Assembly: GCA_020912385.1 (NCBI GenBank)
Contig: CP087209.1
Span: forward strand, 3,348,001-3,412,000
Direction: 5' to 3'
DNA length: 64,000 nucleotides
From: Neofusicoccum parvum
Taxonomy: Eukaryota; Ascomycota; Dothideomycetes; Botryosphaeriales; Botryosphaeriaceae
Below are positions 1 to 11,666 of this stretch, in pieces (position 1 is the first letter of the stretch; every line of letters begins with the position of its first letter). The position numbers were made by a program, and so were the translations under genes. The notes below the pieces were generated by a model. The model made no database searches. It had not been told where the DNA came from and saw only the letters and a list, made by a program, of their open reading frames with translations.

Positions 1-109
1 TCGCTTGATAGCACGTGCAGCCTCTATAGCACCGCATCCACTGAGCAAGCGCACTGCTCCAGCGGCATTCCCTTTCCACTGTCTTCGGGACACTTCAGAA
101 CATGTTCTA

Positions 110-131
110 TCAGATGTCAGTAAACGGTCTT

Positions 132-167
<36 letters not shown>

Positions 168-2574
168 CGAGAGTGACATACGAAGCCACTAAAGCCAGTC
201 CGCACGAGCTCTTGCGCAATTCTTTCCGCCCATGAGTCAGAATCTGACGGATGCACCCAGCCCACTCTAGGGATTACCATGGGTTCATTTGACGCATCGC
301 TTGTGGGAAAGAGTTGGGACGCAATAGCCTCGAAGTCATCCGCCTCCTGCACTGGAGGCTGGACGACATCCCCGGTGCTGTCCCTATCTATTGACTCCAC
401 TTGATCGATGTACTTTTCGATCACCGCCCAAGCCCGCGATTCGGACCTTTCGTGGAGAGAAAGGCACCGGCGGAGAGCCTTGACGGCGCGGGACCGCAGG
501 TCGCTATCGGCCGCAGATAAGAAGCGCGGTCCGCGGAGCTCCGAAAGTATGACCATGATGGTCTGGAATGCGGAATGGCCCTCGACAAACCACCGGAGTC
601 CTTCCAGGTCGGGATCAGAGCCGATTGCGCCGAGGCCTTCCAGCAGGGTTATGGACTCCTGCAGGATGCTTGGTGATCTGGGTCAGCGTGAACCATCAAA
701 AGACCCGGGCCGAATCTGCTTACGTCCTCCGTGCATCGTCAGACATGACCTTCTCGGCAAAATCCTTGGGTATGCCACACCAGAACGAGAGCCAGCACTT
801 CCATTCCATGCTTTTCGAAACCATTCTCGTGAGCTTTTCGATGGGCGAAATGGCGGCGATGGTCGCAGAGAAATTCTTTTCATTTTGTGCGCGCACGTAG
901 TCAAGAAGCATGGTTGTCTCGCGGAAGATCCGATTGAAGTCGGCAATCCTCTGATCCATGGCCTGCGGCGAAGTCATCCTGATCTTGCGGTTCAACACCT
1001 CCACTTTCTGCATGATCTGCCGAGTGACTTTGAACATTCGAAAACGGCAGAGCTCACACGTCATGTCGGTGAATCGGAGGTTTTCTGCATCGTCCACCAG
1101 CTCTCGTGGAGGACGCGTCTCAACCAGGTCCACATCATTCACATTCCGAGGGAACGCTGTCGAGAAGGAATCATCCGTGAGAGAAGCTCTGTAGCCCTTG
1201 ACTTCGGCAGCTCGACACTCGAGATAGAATATCTGGTGCCAGATGCGCCGCCGAAGCTCCACAGATACTTCATTGGGCACGGGGCTGAACAGAGTTGGTT
1301 CGCTGTGCAGCCCCTGTGATTTGGCCACGCGGATTGCCACACCAAGGAGGGGCCACGTCCGCCCCATGCTCTCGTCCCGCATTTGGCAGCTCTGATGATT
1401 CTTAGTCTGGTGAGTAGGTATGGTGGGCTGCAACACTTACTAGAAACAGAACAAATGCCTGGAGGACCTCAATGCTCGAGGAATCGCAGAAGCCGGCCGC
1501 AACAAGAGAGAGCTCGAGACCCTTCCGATACGTGGCCAGCAAATGCGTCTTTTCCTCTCCATACCGTGACAACACGGCTCCAGAGGGCAGGCTGGTGACA
1601 GCCGAAAAGAATATTGAGAAAGCAAGGGCCCGGAAATTGATGAGTCCGGTTGCCTCAAGCTCACGTTCCGTGCTTCGACAATTAGCTAAAGGAAGTAGAC
1701 GGAGCCATTTCGGTTACCTGTTCATGGGACCTTGCTTCTCCATCAACACTTCAGATACGTAGCCTCCTACGAAGGACGCGAATCGCCGGTCGAGCGTGGG
1801 CTTGTGGACCAAGGAGATGATTGGATCCACATTCTCGTAGAAAACTTGAAGAAGGCCGCAGCACATATCAACGTCGGATGGCAAGAGCTGAGGTATATCG
1901 CATGTGCCAAAGGATTGCTCATTTGGGAAAGATGAGACTTTGTCTGTGCTTATCATGTCCCGGATGTCTCGAATCTGTACTTGGTGTCAACATCACGAAG
2001 ACGTCTGCGCCTTGTAGCAGATGGAATGCCATACTTCTGTCGCAAGCAAGGCCCAGTGCTGGGATGAGACAAAGTGAGACTTCCCGTCTTCCACCAGCAG
2101 TGTGCCGTCATCACCGTTCACGGCGCGGATCTCATTGTCAGGCGAGGCAGATTGCGGGAGCACATCTGGAGATGCCAACACGCCCTCGTTGGGGCCTTCG
2201 TTGGCAGCATCTTGGGGTTCATCGCTTTGGGCTCTGGTTGTCTGAATAGCCTGCTCCAGGAGTCGTTCCAGTCTTCCAAGCCGCGCGTCGATGGTGTTGA
2301 GGTCCGGAGAATTCCGCGGATGCCGGCGGACTCCGTGGGAATGGTTGCGAATAGGAAGCAGAGAGGTTTGATCGATCGAATCACGCTGCCTTGTGGAGCT
2401 CTCCTTGTACAGGCACGCACGCCCGGCAGTCTGGCATGGAGCGCACACCGGGTGCTGGCGGTCGCACTTGACTTTGCGGCGTCTGCAAGTATCGCATGAG
2501 GTGATGATGCGCCGGCGCCGGCTTGTCGCGGGAGTCGGGAGCGAAGGCGATGCCGAGTCAACGGAGTTCTCCAT
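110..2574 (-). CDS. Zn(II)2Cys6 fungal transcription factor
   Basis: Five exons: complement(110-668, 724-1391, 1441-1672, 1718-1974, 2035-2574), 751 aa. Introns of 55, 49, 45 and 60 bp all have GT/AG ends and the exons join in frame. The N-terminus holds a C6 cluster (CDTCRRRKVKCDR...CAPCQTAGRAC), a basic linker, and a short coiled-coil-like segment (DARLGRLERLLEQAI). The middle is the fungal-specific regulatory domain: VDPIISLVHKPTLDRRF, AVTSLPSGAVLSRYGEEKTH, then GVAIRVAKSQGLHS. It should act in the nucleus as a pathway regulator; the target is unknown. An in-frame ATG at 2670 would add 32 residues; I prefer 2574 because its context (CTACTATGG) is better and the upstream stretch looks like leader. 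The C-terminus passes through the G34 tract and may be wrong. The same-strand transporter next door is a plausible target, by inference only. Confidence 0.85.
134..167. repeat. G34 homopolymer
   Basis: An uninterrupted run of 34 G on the plus strand, inside the 3' end of the transcription-factor reading frame, where it reads as a proline run on the minus strand. Runs of this length slip in replication and in sequencing. The reading frame beyond it, and so the last residues of the gene at 110-2574, are unreliable. Confidence 0.97.
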
Positions 2575-3083
2575 AGTAGGCCAAGAGAAGCCCGACGGGC
2601 GAGGGAAACGGGCTTGAATGTGTCGACGATCGGTAGCGGGGACAGCCTCATCATAATCGCATCCGCGCATAATAAATTATGCTTAAATCAACGGACCCGA
2701 GATGCCCGATGAGGAGGTAGCCGAGGCTAGCGTCTCTTGCATAACCAGGGCCACTATAATTGGCCGAGGGCGAGGAGAGGTACCGGTGGACGACTAATCA
2801 ACAATGTACCGCGATACTTTGCTAAAGTCCCCGTTCAAATTAACCATCCCGTGTTTCAGACCCAAGTTTCACATCAATACTCTTTCTGTGGCTGACAGGA
2901 ATGTCGCGGTTGACTGCGACTATGATAGCTTGCATACTGCAGCACAATATACGCCAAAGCTATCTGGAGTACACATTCCTCAACCCGGAAACGTAGGTCA
3001 AATCAGCCATTTTAAACCCTCCCAATAAAGCGCCATTGTGTACTTTAAGCCCGTCTATTTCCAGATTTTGGTGGAGGGGTGTA
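2575..3083. other. Intergenic, upstream of the Zn2Cys6 gene
   Basis: Holds the presumed promoter of the factor gene and the 3' flank of the transporter gene. No convincing gene or RNA was found. It is moderately AT-rich near 2670-2690. Confidence 0.6.
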
Positions 3084-4970
3084 TCAAGGCTCATCCATGG
3101 AGATATCCTCCTTGTCCTCGTACGTCCCATCCGAGAATTCTGCTCTGCCGGTATCCGTCTTTTCCTGTCCATCGCTGAACTCCGCGTTTGTTGTGTCGCC
3201 CTCCTCCCGCAACATCCTCATGAAGACTTCCGCCTCGGCAGCATATTTGCATTTGGCCCGAATGCGATGACCGTGCTTGAAGAAGAGGAAAGGAAAGGGA
3301 AGGCATACTAGCGCAAGGAATGCAGCCAGTGTAGAAGCCCAGTGTATACCTATGAGTGCCGCAAGCTCAGCATTAGAAACTCAAAGGATTATTCGCACTT
3401 ACCTAATTTTTCGTACATCTGGACTGTGAAAAGAGGGAACGCGGCGCCGAAGAGAGATCTAAGGACTGAGTTCCCCGCCATGACTGAGGCTGCAAAGATG
3501 GTGTACGAGTCGACCAGATAATTGATGACGCCAACAAACACAAGCACCATTCCGAAGCCAAAGGGGATACCCGCTGCAACACTTGCGGGCCATGGCACAG
3601 AAGGGCCGTTCGTCCATGCAAACCAGAACAAGCCAATCGGCAGGGCTATTCCTCCGACTATGGTTCCTGGAAGCCGAGACTCCGGCGGAATGCTTCCATG
3701 ATTTGCATCGAGTATCCGCAAGAACCGGGGATGCTCGACAGTGATCGTATAAACCAGTGCGAATAGCATTCCGATGGCAACGGCAAGAAAAGGAAGCCCG
3801 GCGATGCCCGCAGTCCAGCCTCTTTCGCGTTGGTAGACAATGGGGTAGGCGCCGAACAGCATGTACAAGATACCGTAGACGATAGCAAGGTATATGCTCA
3901 ACGTCAGCACGATTGGTTCTCGGAAGAGAAGGACCCAGGGCCTCAAGAGACTCCCTCGGAAAACTTTCGAGAACGAGAGTGAGCCTCGGTCCACGTCCTC
4001 TTGTGTTTGATAGACCCTGCCGGTCAGTTTCGACAGCTTGGCCGCCCGTCTTCGGAGTAGGACTGGGGCGTAGGTTTCCGGCACACCCAGAGTGCCCAAG
4101 ATCCAGCATATTCCTGAGTAGATGGCTAGGAGCCCTTCAATCCACCGCCATCCTTTTGTTTCGCCCAGGAATGCTCCCGCGACAGGCCCGAGGACTGCTG
4201 AACGTCAACACAACTTCGAGTTTCAACAAGACGTGATTGGCAGACCTGGCCCAAGAAAAGGTGCAAGACAGAAGATGCTCATGGCCAGTCCTCGTTCCCG
4301 AGTGTCGAAGAGATCTGCGATGACCCCTCCGGCATTCGTCAAAGGCGATGAACCAAACGAGCCGGCGAAGAAGCGAAGCAGTAGAAGAGTTTCGATATTC
4401 TGAGCTCCTGCAGCTCCGGCGTTGAATGCGGTGAAAGCTCCGAAGGTTAAGAAAAATATCCATTGCCTTCCGTAAAGCTCACTTAACGGGGCCCTGAACC
4501 GCTTGTCAGGTTCGCCAGTCTCTTGCTGCTCTGTGGGAAATGTAACAAACCACAGTAATGGGCCTAATGCAAATCCAAGGACGAACAGACTAAGACCAGC
4601 CACAGCAACCTCACGGCTAGTATCGAATTCCTCCATCGCCGTCGTTAATCCTGCAAGTCAGATTGTCAACGCTTGAGTAATTGAATCCTTCGATCTTCTG
4701 CTCACCTCCAGAGTATGCCGACGACGAGAAAGAGACTGCAAGACTGCCGATGGCTGTGTTGATGGTGAGAATCCATTTGTATGACTTGGACCAGTTCCTG
4801 GGATTTCGCAAGTCGCCGCTCGCCCACCCGACAATGTATGGACTGCTCTCGGTGCCCTCGCCTCGAAAACCTCCACGGACAATGTCAGGACTCACCAGCG
4901 CCTGGTCGACGAGAATCTTCCAGTGACCGGCTGAGGATTGGTGTCCTTGTACGGTGTCGAAGATGTCCAT
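3084..4970 (-). CDS. MFS transporter, DHA1 drug/polyamine type
   Basis: Four exons: complement(3084-3349, 3403-4197, 4246-4650, 4706-4970), 576 aa, with introns of 55, 48 and 53 bp that join in frame. It shows hallmarks of the fungal DHA1 (Flr1/Tpo-like) family: [11 protein letters not shown] before the first helix, a motif-A-like [58 protein letters not shown], and [14 protein letters not shown]. About 12 hydrophobic segments follow a hydrophilic N-terminus of about 70 residues; the tail is acidic. Such proteins are proton antiporters of the plasma membrane that export drugs, toxins or polyamines. The substrate cannot be read from the sequence. The start is the ATG at 4970; an in-frame GTG upstream at 5051 was ignored. 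Confidence 0.88.
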
Positions 4971-6312
4971 CGTTGTCACTGCTTGAGCGTATGAAGCAAA
5001 GCGAACTGGGCTTTCCGCAGCCAGCGTTTTGAATGCATGGAGGCTGACCACTCAATGCATCTGCTGCATAAGCCGATAAACAATCGAAAGTATATCCGCG
5101 GATATAGCTATTTCATAGCGAGCAGCCCTGCTGCCTTCCAATCAATACCCTCCCGGGTGCGTTTCGACCGTGGATCTATGCAGCTCGGCCGAAATTTTGC
5201 GTCCTTAACTCCGCCCGGATGGCAAGGGTTCGATGTGGTACAATTCCAACGAACACGTATCGAGTCCCAAAGACTTCTGCCTACGGATTACACGACCACA
5301 GATAAAGCACGCTCTCTCCCAAGTATCTTTTGCATCTGGCGGAGATTGGAATCCAAAGCCATACAGGCCAGTAGCCTGCTAAAAGTTGAACAAAAGAGCC
5401 AGTGTCGACCTTTGCGAGATGTTTCCGGCTAGCTTGCCAGGATGCGGGGAAAACCAGCCCCGCGTAGCCCTGCGGGGCGTTAAGTGGCACCATCGCCCCG
5501 GTCAACTTACGTAGATACAGATCATTGCGACGTGATTACCGGGTCTGGATTTAGATAGCTAATTTCTATAGAACGACGGTAGAATTTCTATCTACCGTAA
5601 GATACTCAATATGCAACCGAAGAGCCGCTTCACGAATCAGTGGAGATCGCTAAGAAAAGGACACTTCGGCACGAGGAATATGCTTATATTCCGACCCAAC
5701 ACACGCTAATGTAAGTTTGTTGTCTTCCCAGGTTTCGCACGTCGTTTGTCCGCAGAATAACCCAATCGCAAATCGGAAGTTCCGAGGCGATCCCGGCGCG
5801 TGGAAGATCTGCGGCAGCAGTTTCGGGGAAAGGTAGGTTAATCAGCAGTATTAGATTGTACAGTAAGAATGTTAATCGCAATAGATGCCAGACAAAGACA
5901 AGAAGCCCTGTAGTCTACGAAAAAACATGGACTTGGTGTGAGTGACCTGGGTAGACCTGTGGAGGGCGACCGGGCCACTTCAAGCCAGGTCCGAGGCGCG
6001 AGGTCTACGTTTTGCAGGGGAAGCATTTCTGCAACGAGATCGATCTGGTTACCGCACGACAGACACGCCGTGGACGGTGTTGTGCGATTTCTTAAACTAT
6101 TGAGGTATCGTGTTGGTTGGATAGGACGAACTTACGGCGGAGGCTCAGGTACTGCCGAGTCGGCCGAGACACCATTAGCACAATGGGATGGTGGACCACA
6201 TCGGCTAGCGATAGGTCATAAGGGAACCGCCTCCGCATTTCTCAATTAGCTATTTCCTTCCCTCTGCTCATTCCGGCACCACGCAGTCGTATACTCTCGC
6301 TTGCCCCTAAAG
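4971..6312. other. Divergent intergenic region
   Basis: About 1.3 kb between the transporter (minus) and the reductase (plus), serving both promoters. No supported coding sequence. It contains a compact cluster of three CreA-like hexamers (separate entry); 5520-5600 is AT-rich. Confidence 0.6.
5444..5477. promoter_or_regulatory. Cluster of three CreA-type SYGGRG sites
   Basis: GCGGGG at 5444-5449, CCCCGC at 5458-5463 and GCGGGG at 5472-5477 fall within 34 bp on alternating strands. SYGGRG is the binding consensus of the carbon-catabolite repressor CreA, and paired sites are the functional form. The cluster lies 474 bp before the transporter start and 835 bp before the reductase start. Occupancy is inferred. 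Confidence 0.45.
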
Positions 6313-7377
6313 ATGAGCTCGCAACCCACCAACAATACCGCAATCTGGATCAACTCAGAGGCCAGTCTGGAAGTAAAACAATATGACAGCCTTCCAGAGC
6401 CTGAGGGTGAATCTACACTGGTCGAAGTGGCCTATTCTGGAATTAATCCAGCCGATGTCAAGCATGGTCGGCTCCTCGGAATTCGGAATACGGTTGCCGG
6501 GTATGACTTCAGCGGAACGGTCGTGAAAGCTGGGCCCGGGTCGAAGCATCGTGTAGGCGACAAGATTGCGGGCTGCACGCCGTCTGGCATCGGGCGGCCA
6601 GCGGAATATGGAACGCATCAGGATTATGCCATCGCCCCAGACGGGATGACTTTCGCCATTCCCGAGAACTTGCCTGTCGACCACGCTGGATGCCTGGCTG
6701 TCTCAGTTCGGACAGCTGCAGATACGATATTCAACCTCCTGGAGTATCCCTTGCCGGATGAAAGTTCTTCTGATACCCGACATCCTGCCCTGCTGGTATG
6801 GGGTGGCGCTTCCAGTCTCGGTTTCATGGCCATCCAGTTTGCGAAAGCAGTTGGCGTCCACCCCATCTTCACCACCGCCTCGCCGGCGAATCATGCGGCT
6901 TTGAAGGATTTGGGCGCGACGGAATGTTTCGATTACAAGGACCCGGACGTTGCTTCAAAGATTAAAAAAGCAGCGTCTGAGTACGGTGTGTCGTTGGAAC
7001 GTATTTTCGATGCCGTCGGCTCCCCTGAACAGAGAACTGCGGATACGGCGATGCAATGCGGCACTGAGAGCTCCATCGGTGTATGCTCGACAAATCACCC
7101 AACGCTCAAAATGCCGGTGGCTAGCTTGGAACTACCATTCACAATCCAACTACCGGGAATGGACAAGGCTGTTACTATTCCTGCCAGGCCAGAACAAGCA
7201 GCCAAGGTTTTGAAGGCAATCAACTGGGCTGTTAGAAATTACGGGACGCACTTCCGCATTCCCACTGTGGAGGTTTTCAGTGGCAGTATTCAGGAGTGTG
7301 TTGCTTACCTGGAAGCGAAGGCCGCGCAAGGCTCCAACTTCAGGAAGGTCTGCTTCCAGCATCCGTTCAAGAATTAG
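6313..7377 (+). CDS. Zinc-independent MDR oxidoreductase (trans-enoyl-reductase-like)
   Basis: Single exon, 354 aa, starting at the ATG at 6313 (an in-frame TTG lies 12 nt upstream). It is a medium-chain dehydrogenase/reductase: a GroES-like N-terminal half (VEVAYSGINPADVKHG, VAGYDFSGTVVKAG, VGDKIAGCTP) followed by a Rossmann domain with nucleotide motif GGASSLG at residues 164-170 and the FDYKDPDV segment. The catalytic and structural zinc cysteines of alcohol dehydrogenases are absent, as in quinone reductases and the stand-alone enoyl reductases that work with fungal polyketide synthases (LovC type). It should be a cytosolic NADPH-dependent reductase of an activated double bond. No polyketide synthase lies in the window, so a partner role is unsupported here. 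Confidence 0.85.
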   Translation: MSSQPTNNTAIWINSEASLEVKQYDSLPEPEGESTLVEVAYSGINPADVKHGRLLGIRNTVAGYDFSGTVVKAGPGSKHRVGDKIAGCTPSGIGRPAEYGTHQDYAIAPDGMTFAIPENLPVDHAGCLAVSVRTAADTIFNLLEYPLPDESSSDTRHPALLVWGGASSLGFMAIQFAKAVGVHPIFTTASPANHAALKDLGATECFDYKDPDVASKIKKAASEYGVSLERIFDAVGSPEQRTADTAMQCGTESSIGVCSTNHPTLKMPVASLELPFTIQLPGMDKAVTIPARPEQAAKVLKAINWAVRNYGTHFRIPTVEVFSGSIQECVAYLEAKAAQGSNFRKVCFQHPFKN

Positions 7378-7603
7378 GCAGAGCATGGTGCGTTCTATAA
7401 TGGAAGCCGGACTTTCAAATATGAACCTGCAGCAGACAATCAATCAGATCAAAGCGTATGGGCGTATAGTGTGCTGATAATTCTACTCTGGCTGACAGGT
7501 TGCACCTCCAACAACACGCCATACTGACATCAGGAATCCGTGTCCGTCGTCAAATAACATTCCTGATCAAATATTATTGCAGAGCGGGCATTGGGAAACT
7601 TCC

Positions 7604-10600
7604 TTAGCAAACAACGCACTGGCCGCGGTCTGCATGGAACCTGTACATCTTTCCCTCGCATTCAAAAATCTTTTCTTGGTTCTCAAGCTCCCTGAGAAAC
7701 TCAGCTAGCTCTGTATGTCCGCCCATCTCCGCACACATTAATCCCGTACGCGATCTCGCCTCTCGCTGCCTCAGGTAAGCACCCTTGGCAAGCAAATACT
7801 TTGCCACATCGATGTGCCCACCAATGCAGGCAGCAACAAATGGCGACTCTGAAGCACGATTGGACCTGTGTACCGAGGCTCCGGCTTCTGCGAGGATTTT
7901 CACCGTTTCGAGATGGCCCTTTGCAGCGGCCCAGTTGAGTGGAGAGCGGAGGTGGAGGGTTTCAGTTGCCTCGATATTATCTCCCTTATCGATGAAGTGC
8001 CGGACCATCCGTGCCGAACCTTGCTTGGCTGCCTCAAGAAGGTTCGGACAGAACTTGTCACCAGCTCTGGAGATTAGCAGATCAACCAAGTCGCGACGTT
8101 CGGCGGCATCCATGTTTCTCCAAGCCTTGGAATCGTGGGAGTCTTCCTCTCTGAGCTCGTCATATGGCACATCCTTGTCGAGGAGGAGCTCCACCATCTT
8201 CCTGCTCCCGCCATAGGCTGCGGCGGAGAGAACACTCCCATAATGCCCAGTCTTCAAGCGGGGATTCACTCCTTTCGCCATCAATAATTCTGCAGCCTCC
8301 AGCTGTCCGTTCAGAGCCGCTGCATGCAGTGCCGTTCCTACCTTGCAGTCAATTTGATGATTCTCCAAGGATACACCGGCCTGGATCAGCCTTTCCATGG
8401 ACCGGATACCTCCCACATAAGCTGCACACTGCAGCGGAGTCTTCAAGACTACGGTCTCATTGTGGTAGTGTTCATAGACAACGTGCGGGCTGACGCCATT
8501 GCCCAACAAGGCATCAACGACGTTGTACAAGTTCTCAAAAGCAGCGAATTGTAGAGGTGTTCCCTGGAATTTGCTGCTCAGTTTTGGGTTTGCGTTATGC
8601 TGCAACAACCACTTCACCACCTGTGGATCCTCCGCAGCAGCGGCTTCGTGTAACGCGGTGGTACCAATCCAGTTTCCCTGATCGATGTTCGCCTTCCCGA
8701 TGTTGAGCAAGACCTCCATTGACTCGATGGATGCTTTGGCGGCAGCGATGTGGAGGGCGGCTGTGTTCCCCACGTTCCAGGCATTGGGATCCTCGCCGGC
8801 GCGGAGAAGCATCTCGACGACTCGCCACAGATTCCACATCGCGGCAAGGTAGAGCGGCCTGCGGATCCTATGTCTTCTGAGAAGCCAGGCTTTGTCTCGC
8901 TTTTCACCCTCCTGTACATGAGCGTCCCAATTGATCCCGCGGAGCGGTGAGTCTGGAGAGCACAGGCGATGCCAGTTGACGTAGGCGCCGGGCTTTCTGT
9001 GGAGCAATTCAAAGATAAGATCATCTAGCAATCCCCGGTTCAGCTCTCTGTTGACCATCCGGGCGTGATGTGGCCAGTTGTTGGCTGCGTAAGAAAGAAA
9101 CGGAAATTTGTCAAGAGTATGAGGCCCGAAGTCTTCTACGCTGTCGAAATGAATTAGATATGCCAAGCAAGCCTCTGCCATCTCGCGATGACCTTGTGCC
9201 TGAGACAACGCAAAAGACTGCATAGGAGAGTTGTGGATAGCGTCCGAGAGGAGGTATTCCTTCACCGAAAAGTGTGCAAGTCTCAACTCTGGGCTGGCCG
9301 TGTGATGCATGAGCTCGCCTTGGCTTATCTGTCCGGAAGTAACGAGGCTTGAGCATCCGCTCAGTAACTGATTGGTAAAGACCCTCTTGTTGCTCAATTT
9401 AAATTCCGCGTTGGGATCAATCTGAAGCACGTTCTTGACTTCTTCCAGCGTGAAGGGTCGGAGGCCAAAAGCCAGACAGGTCAAAGTCTTTCGAACGTTC
9501 TCGTTCTGTTGCTGACGTATGTTTGCCAGTATCCGCTCGTAAGTTGCTGGCAGGTCTGGTGGCAAGCTGGCCAGTGCCTCGTCGATTTGGTCAGAGTCCG
9601 AGCACTTTTCAATGGCGTCAAGCTGGCACTGGACCCATCGGAACCTGCAGTTGTTAGCTCCTGCAAGCAAGGGAGTTCTTGTAAACTCACATGCCATCAG
9701 CCTTCGAACTCAGTTGGTCTTCGACCTTCTGTTGTTCTTCGAGCGGCCAATCCGCCATGTACTCAGACGTGAGTACTCGTTGCCTGACGTAGCTTGCAAT
9801 ATCCACGGCGACTTCCGGCCCCTCAAGCTTGATTTCGGGTATTCCACGCATTGATCGTTCCAAATCTGCATCCTTGCGGCTTACCGCAAGAACATGGATG
9901 TTCGCAGCCTCGGACAGTCGCCTCAGTTGCTCCACCGCTTTGTGAGACTCCCGACATTCGTCTAGCGCATCCACCACGGCATAAATCCGGGGAAAGTGGC
10001 TGACAGCCCGCGCGATGGTAAGGAGAAGTTCCTCCGTGGTAGGCTGCCGTTGGCCGTCCTTGCACTCTTGATACAGCTTTCGCAACTCCTCGAATGCGCC
10101 CGTGCCCTGCAATGCGAGCTGCGACAAGACCACGTGCAGGAGCGCCATCACCTCCCTCTTAACGTCGACATGAAAGTCAAAATAAAAATATACAACAGCA
10201 TCATCAGTATCCTTGGAGGCGCTCAACAACGTGGCGACAATCGTCGAGCTGATGATCGTTTTACCGGATCCCGGCAGCCCAGTCAGCCACAGAAACTGGG
10301 GATCTCGCAGCCATTCCTTGAAGCGTTCCGAACACAGTAGCCATTCCCCGGTGCCGACCTGGCGCTTCTCCACCGCAGCAATCAGATTGCTTTGGACGTC
10401 TGGGCACCTGAGCCAGGCGAGAACCGCGGACTCGGATTCCTTCTGGATATGTGACGCCAGCATATCGGCCTGTGAGTGCACTATCGATTCCACGGCCAAT
10501 ATCGTTTCCCTGATTCATGTAAGCGAAATCCGATGCGCCTATCCGCGTGGAGATGGCATACATTGAGCTTGCGTGCATAGCCGCAACGAGCCTTCCTTTG

Positions 10601-10980
10601 TATCGTTCTACGTTTTGCAACCTCTCTTGAATTTCCTTTTTTCTCAACGGCCATGATAACTTCCTTTGGTGCTTCTCCAACACCTCTTGTATCATCAATA
10701 TCTCCTCTTTACACGCTGTCACCGGACTGTCCTTGCTCTCCAGGTAATCCAGCAGCTTGGCTACATGATCTCTTCTCGGGTCTCCAGGCTTCCGCTGGGC
10801 AGAAACGAGATCCAAAATGCGGTTCAGGACACGCTCCAGGTCGCGGAGATCTCGGATGATATGTGCTCGGTCTTCGTCGGCTCCTTTGATGGTTTGGTGG
10901 GTTTCGTACAGACCAAGCACGGCTTTGTGGGTCATCTGGATGACGGTCAGGATTGAAACGGCGGCACCAAACGCTTCCAT
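7604..10980 (-). CDS. NACHT-ankyrin NLR-like STAND protein
   Basis: Three exons: complement(7604-9644, 9691-10509, 10562-10980), 1092 aa. Introns are 52 bp (10510-10561) and 46 bp (9645-9690, branch GCTAAC). The N-terminal 140 residues are helical and resemble the fungal STAND N-terminal domain (MEAFGAAVSILTVIQMTHKA). A NACHT NTPase follows: Walker A GLPGSGKT at 217-224 and Walker B IYAVVDALDEC. A winged-helix-like region contains LAFGLRPFTLEEVKNVLQ. The C-terminal half carries about ten ankyrin repeats (GTALHAAALNGQLEAAELLMAKG and similar). In fungi such proteins act as intracellular sensors in heterokaryon incompatibility or response to other organisms, by nucleotide-driven oligomerisation. 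The last four residues, CVVC, fit a CaaX box. The ligand is unknown. Confidence 0.88.
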
Positions 10981-11666
10981 ATTGCTGCGGTTCTATTTTC
11001 CTGGTTTCATGAAAGACCTGGCTACGGTAGATGGGAGAATCACGTAAAACTCGAGAGGCCGCGCAAGAATTACTGCCAGCTGAGTGACACGTTTTGAGCT
11101 GAAGGCAACTGCAACAGAGGTGGAAAGTGGCAGTGCCTACATCCCTGTTAAATGTGCAGCTTGGTCTGACATGGCTGCAGGCTTAGTCTCAGACAGCCTA
11201 TCAAAGTTACACGGCTTCGGCCCCCACCAACACGGCGGCGGGCGCGTGGCGCGTCAGGATTGTGTGGCTCCCAATGAGATTGGAGCACGATTTTTACGTC
11301 GCTATCATGTCCCTAGTGTGCATTTCTTTCAGTAGATAAACATCTCGCATATTCAACACGAAGTATATTTCTTGTGACACTCCAAACCATCGTGACTACT
11401 TGTCGCAATGGTCCCCGATTAGCGATCTAGCAATCCGACAACCACTAAGCAAATTTCCACGCATTTTCAGAGGCCGATATCTTCCACTATTGTCTATCGA
11501 GTAGCACTCCAACGCTGGTTTCAGTCTTCATTCGTAAGAGTAATCTGGGAGCCTCGTCATCTTCTGTTATATGCATAGCGTAGAAAAATTCATTTTTGAA
11601 CAACCGAAATGCCCCAATCTACGGGCTTATGACTCATCTTTGTCCCATCTATATCTCGACGCACCT
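10981..11666. other. Intergenic, promoter side of the NLR-like gene
   Basis: About 690 bp between the start of the NACHT gene and the stop of the GH3 gene. No gene, RNA or repeat recognised. Confidence 0.6.

Noticed and set aside
5281..6249. Small open frames in the transporter-reductase spacer
   Set aside because: Short, without motifs, conserved start context or splice-compatible neighbours.
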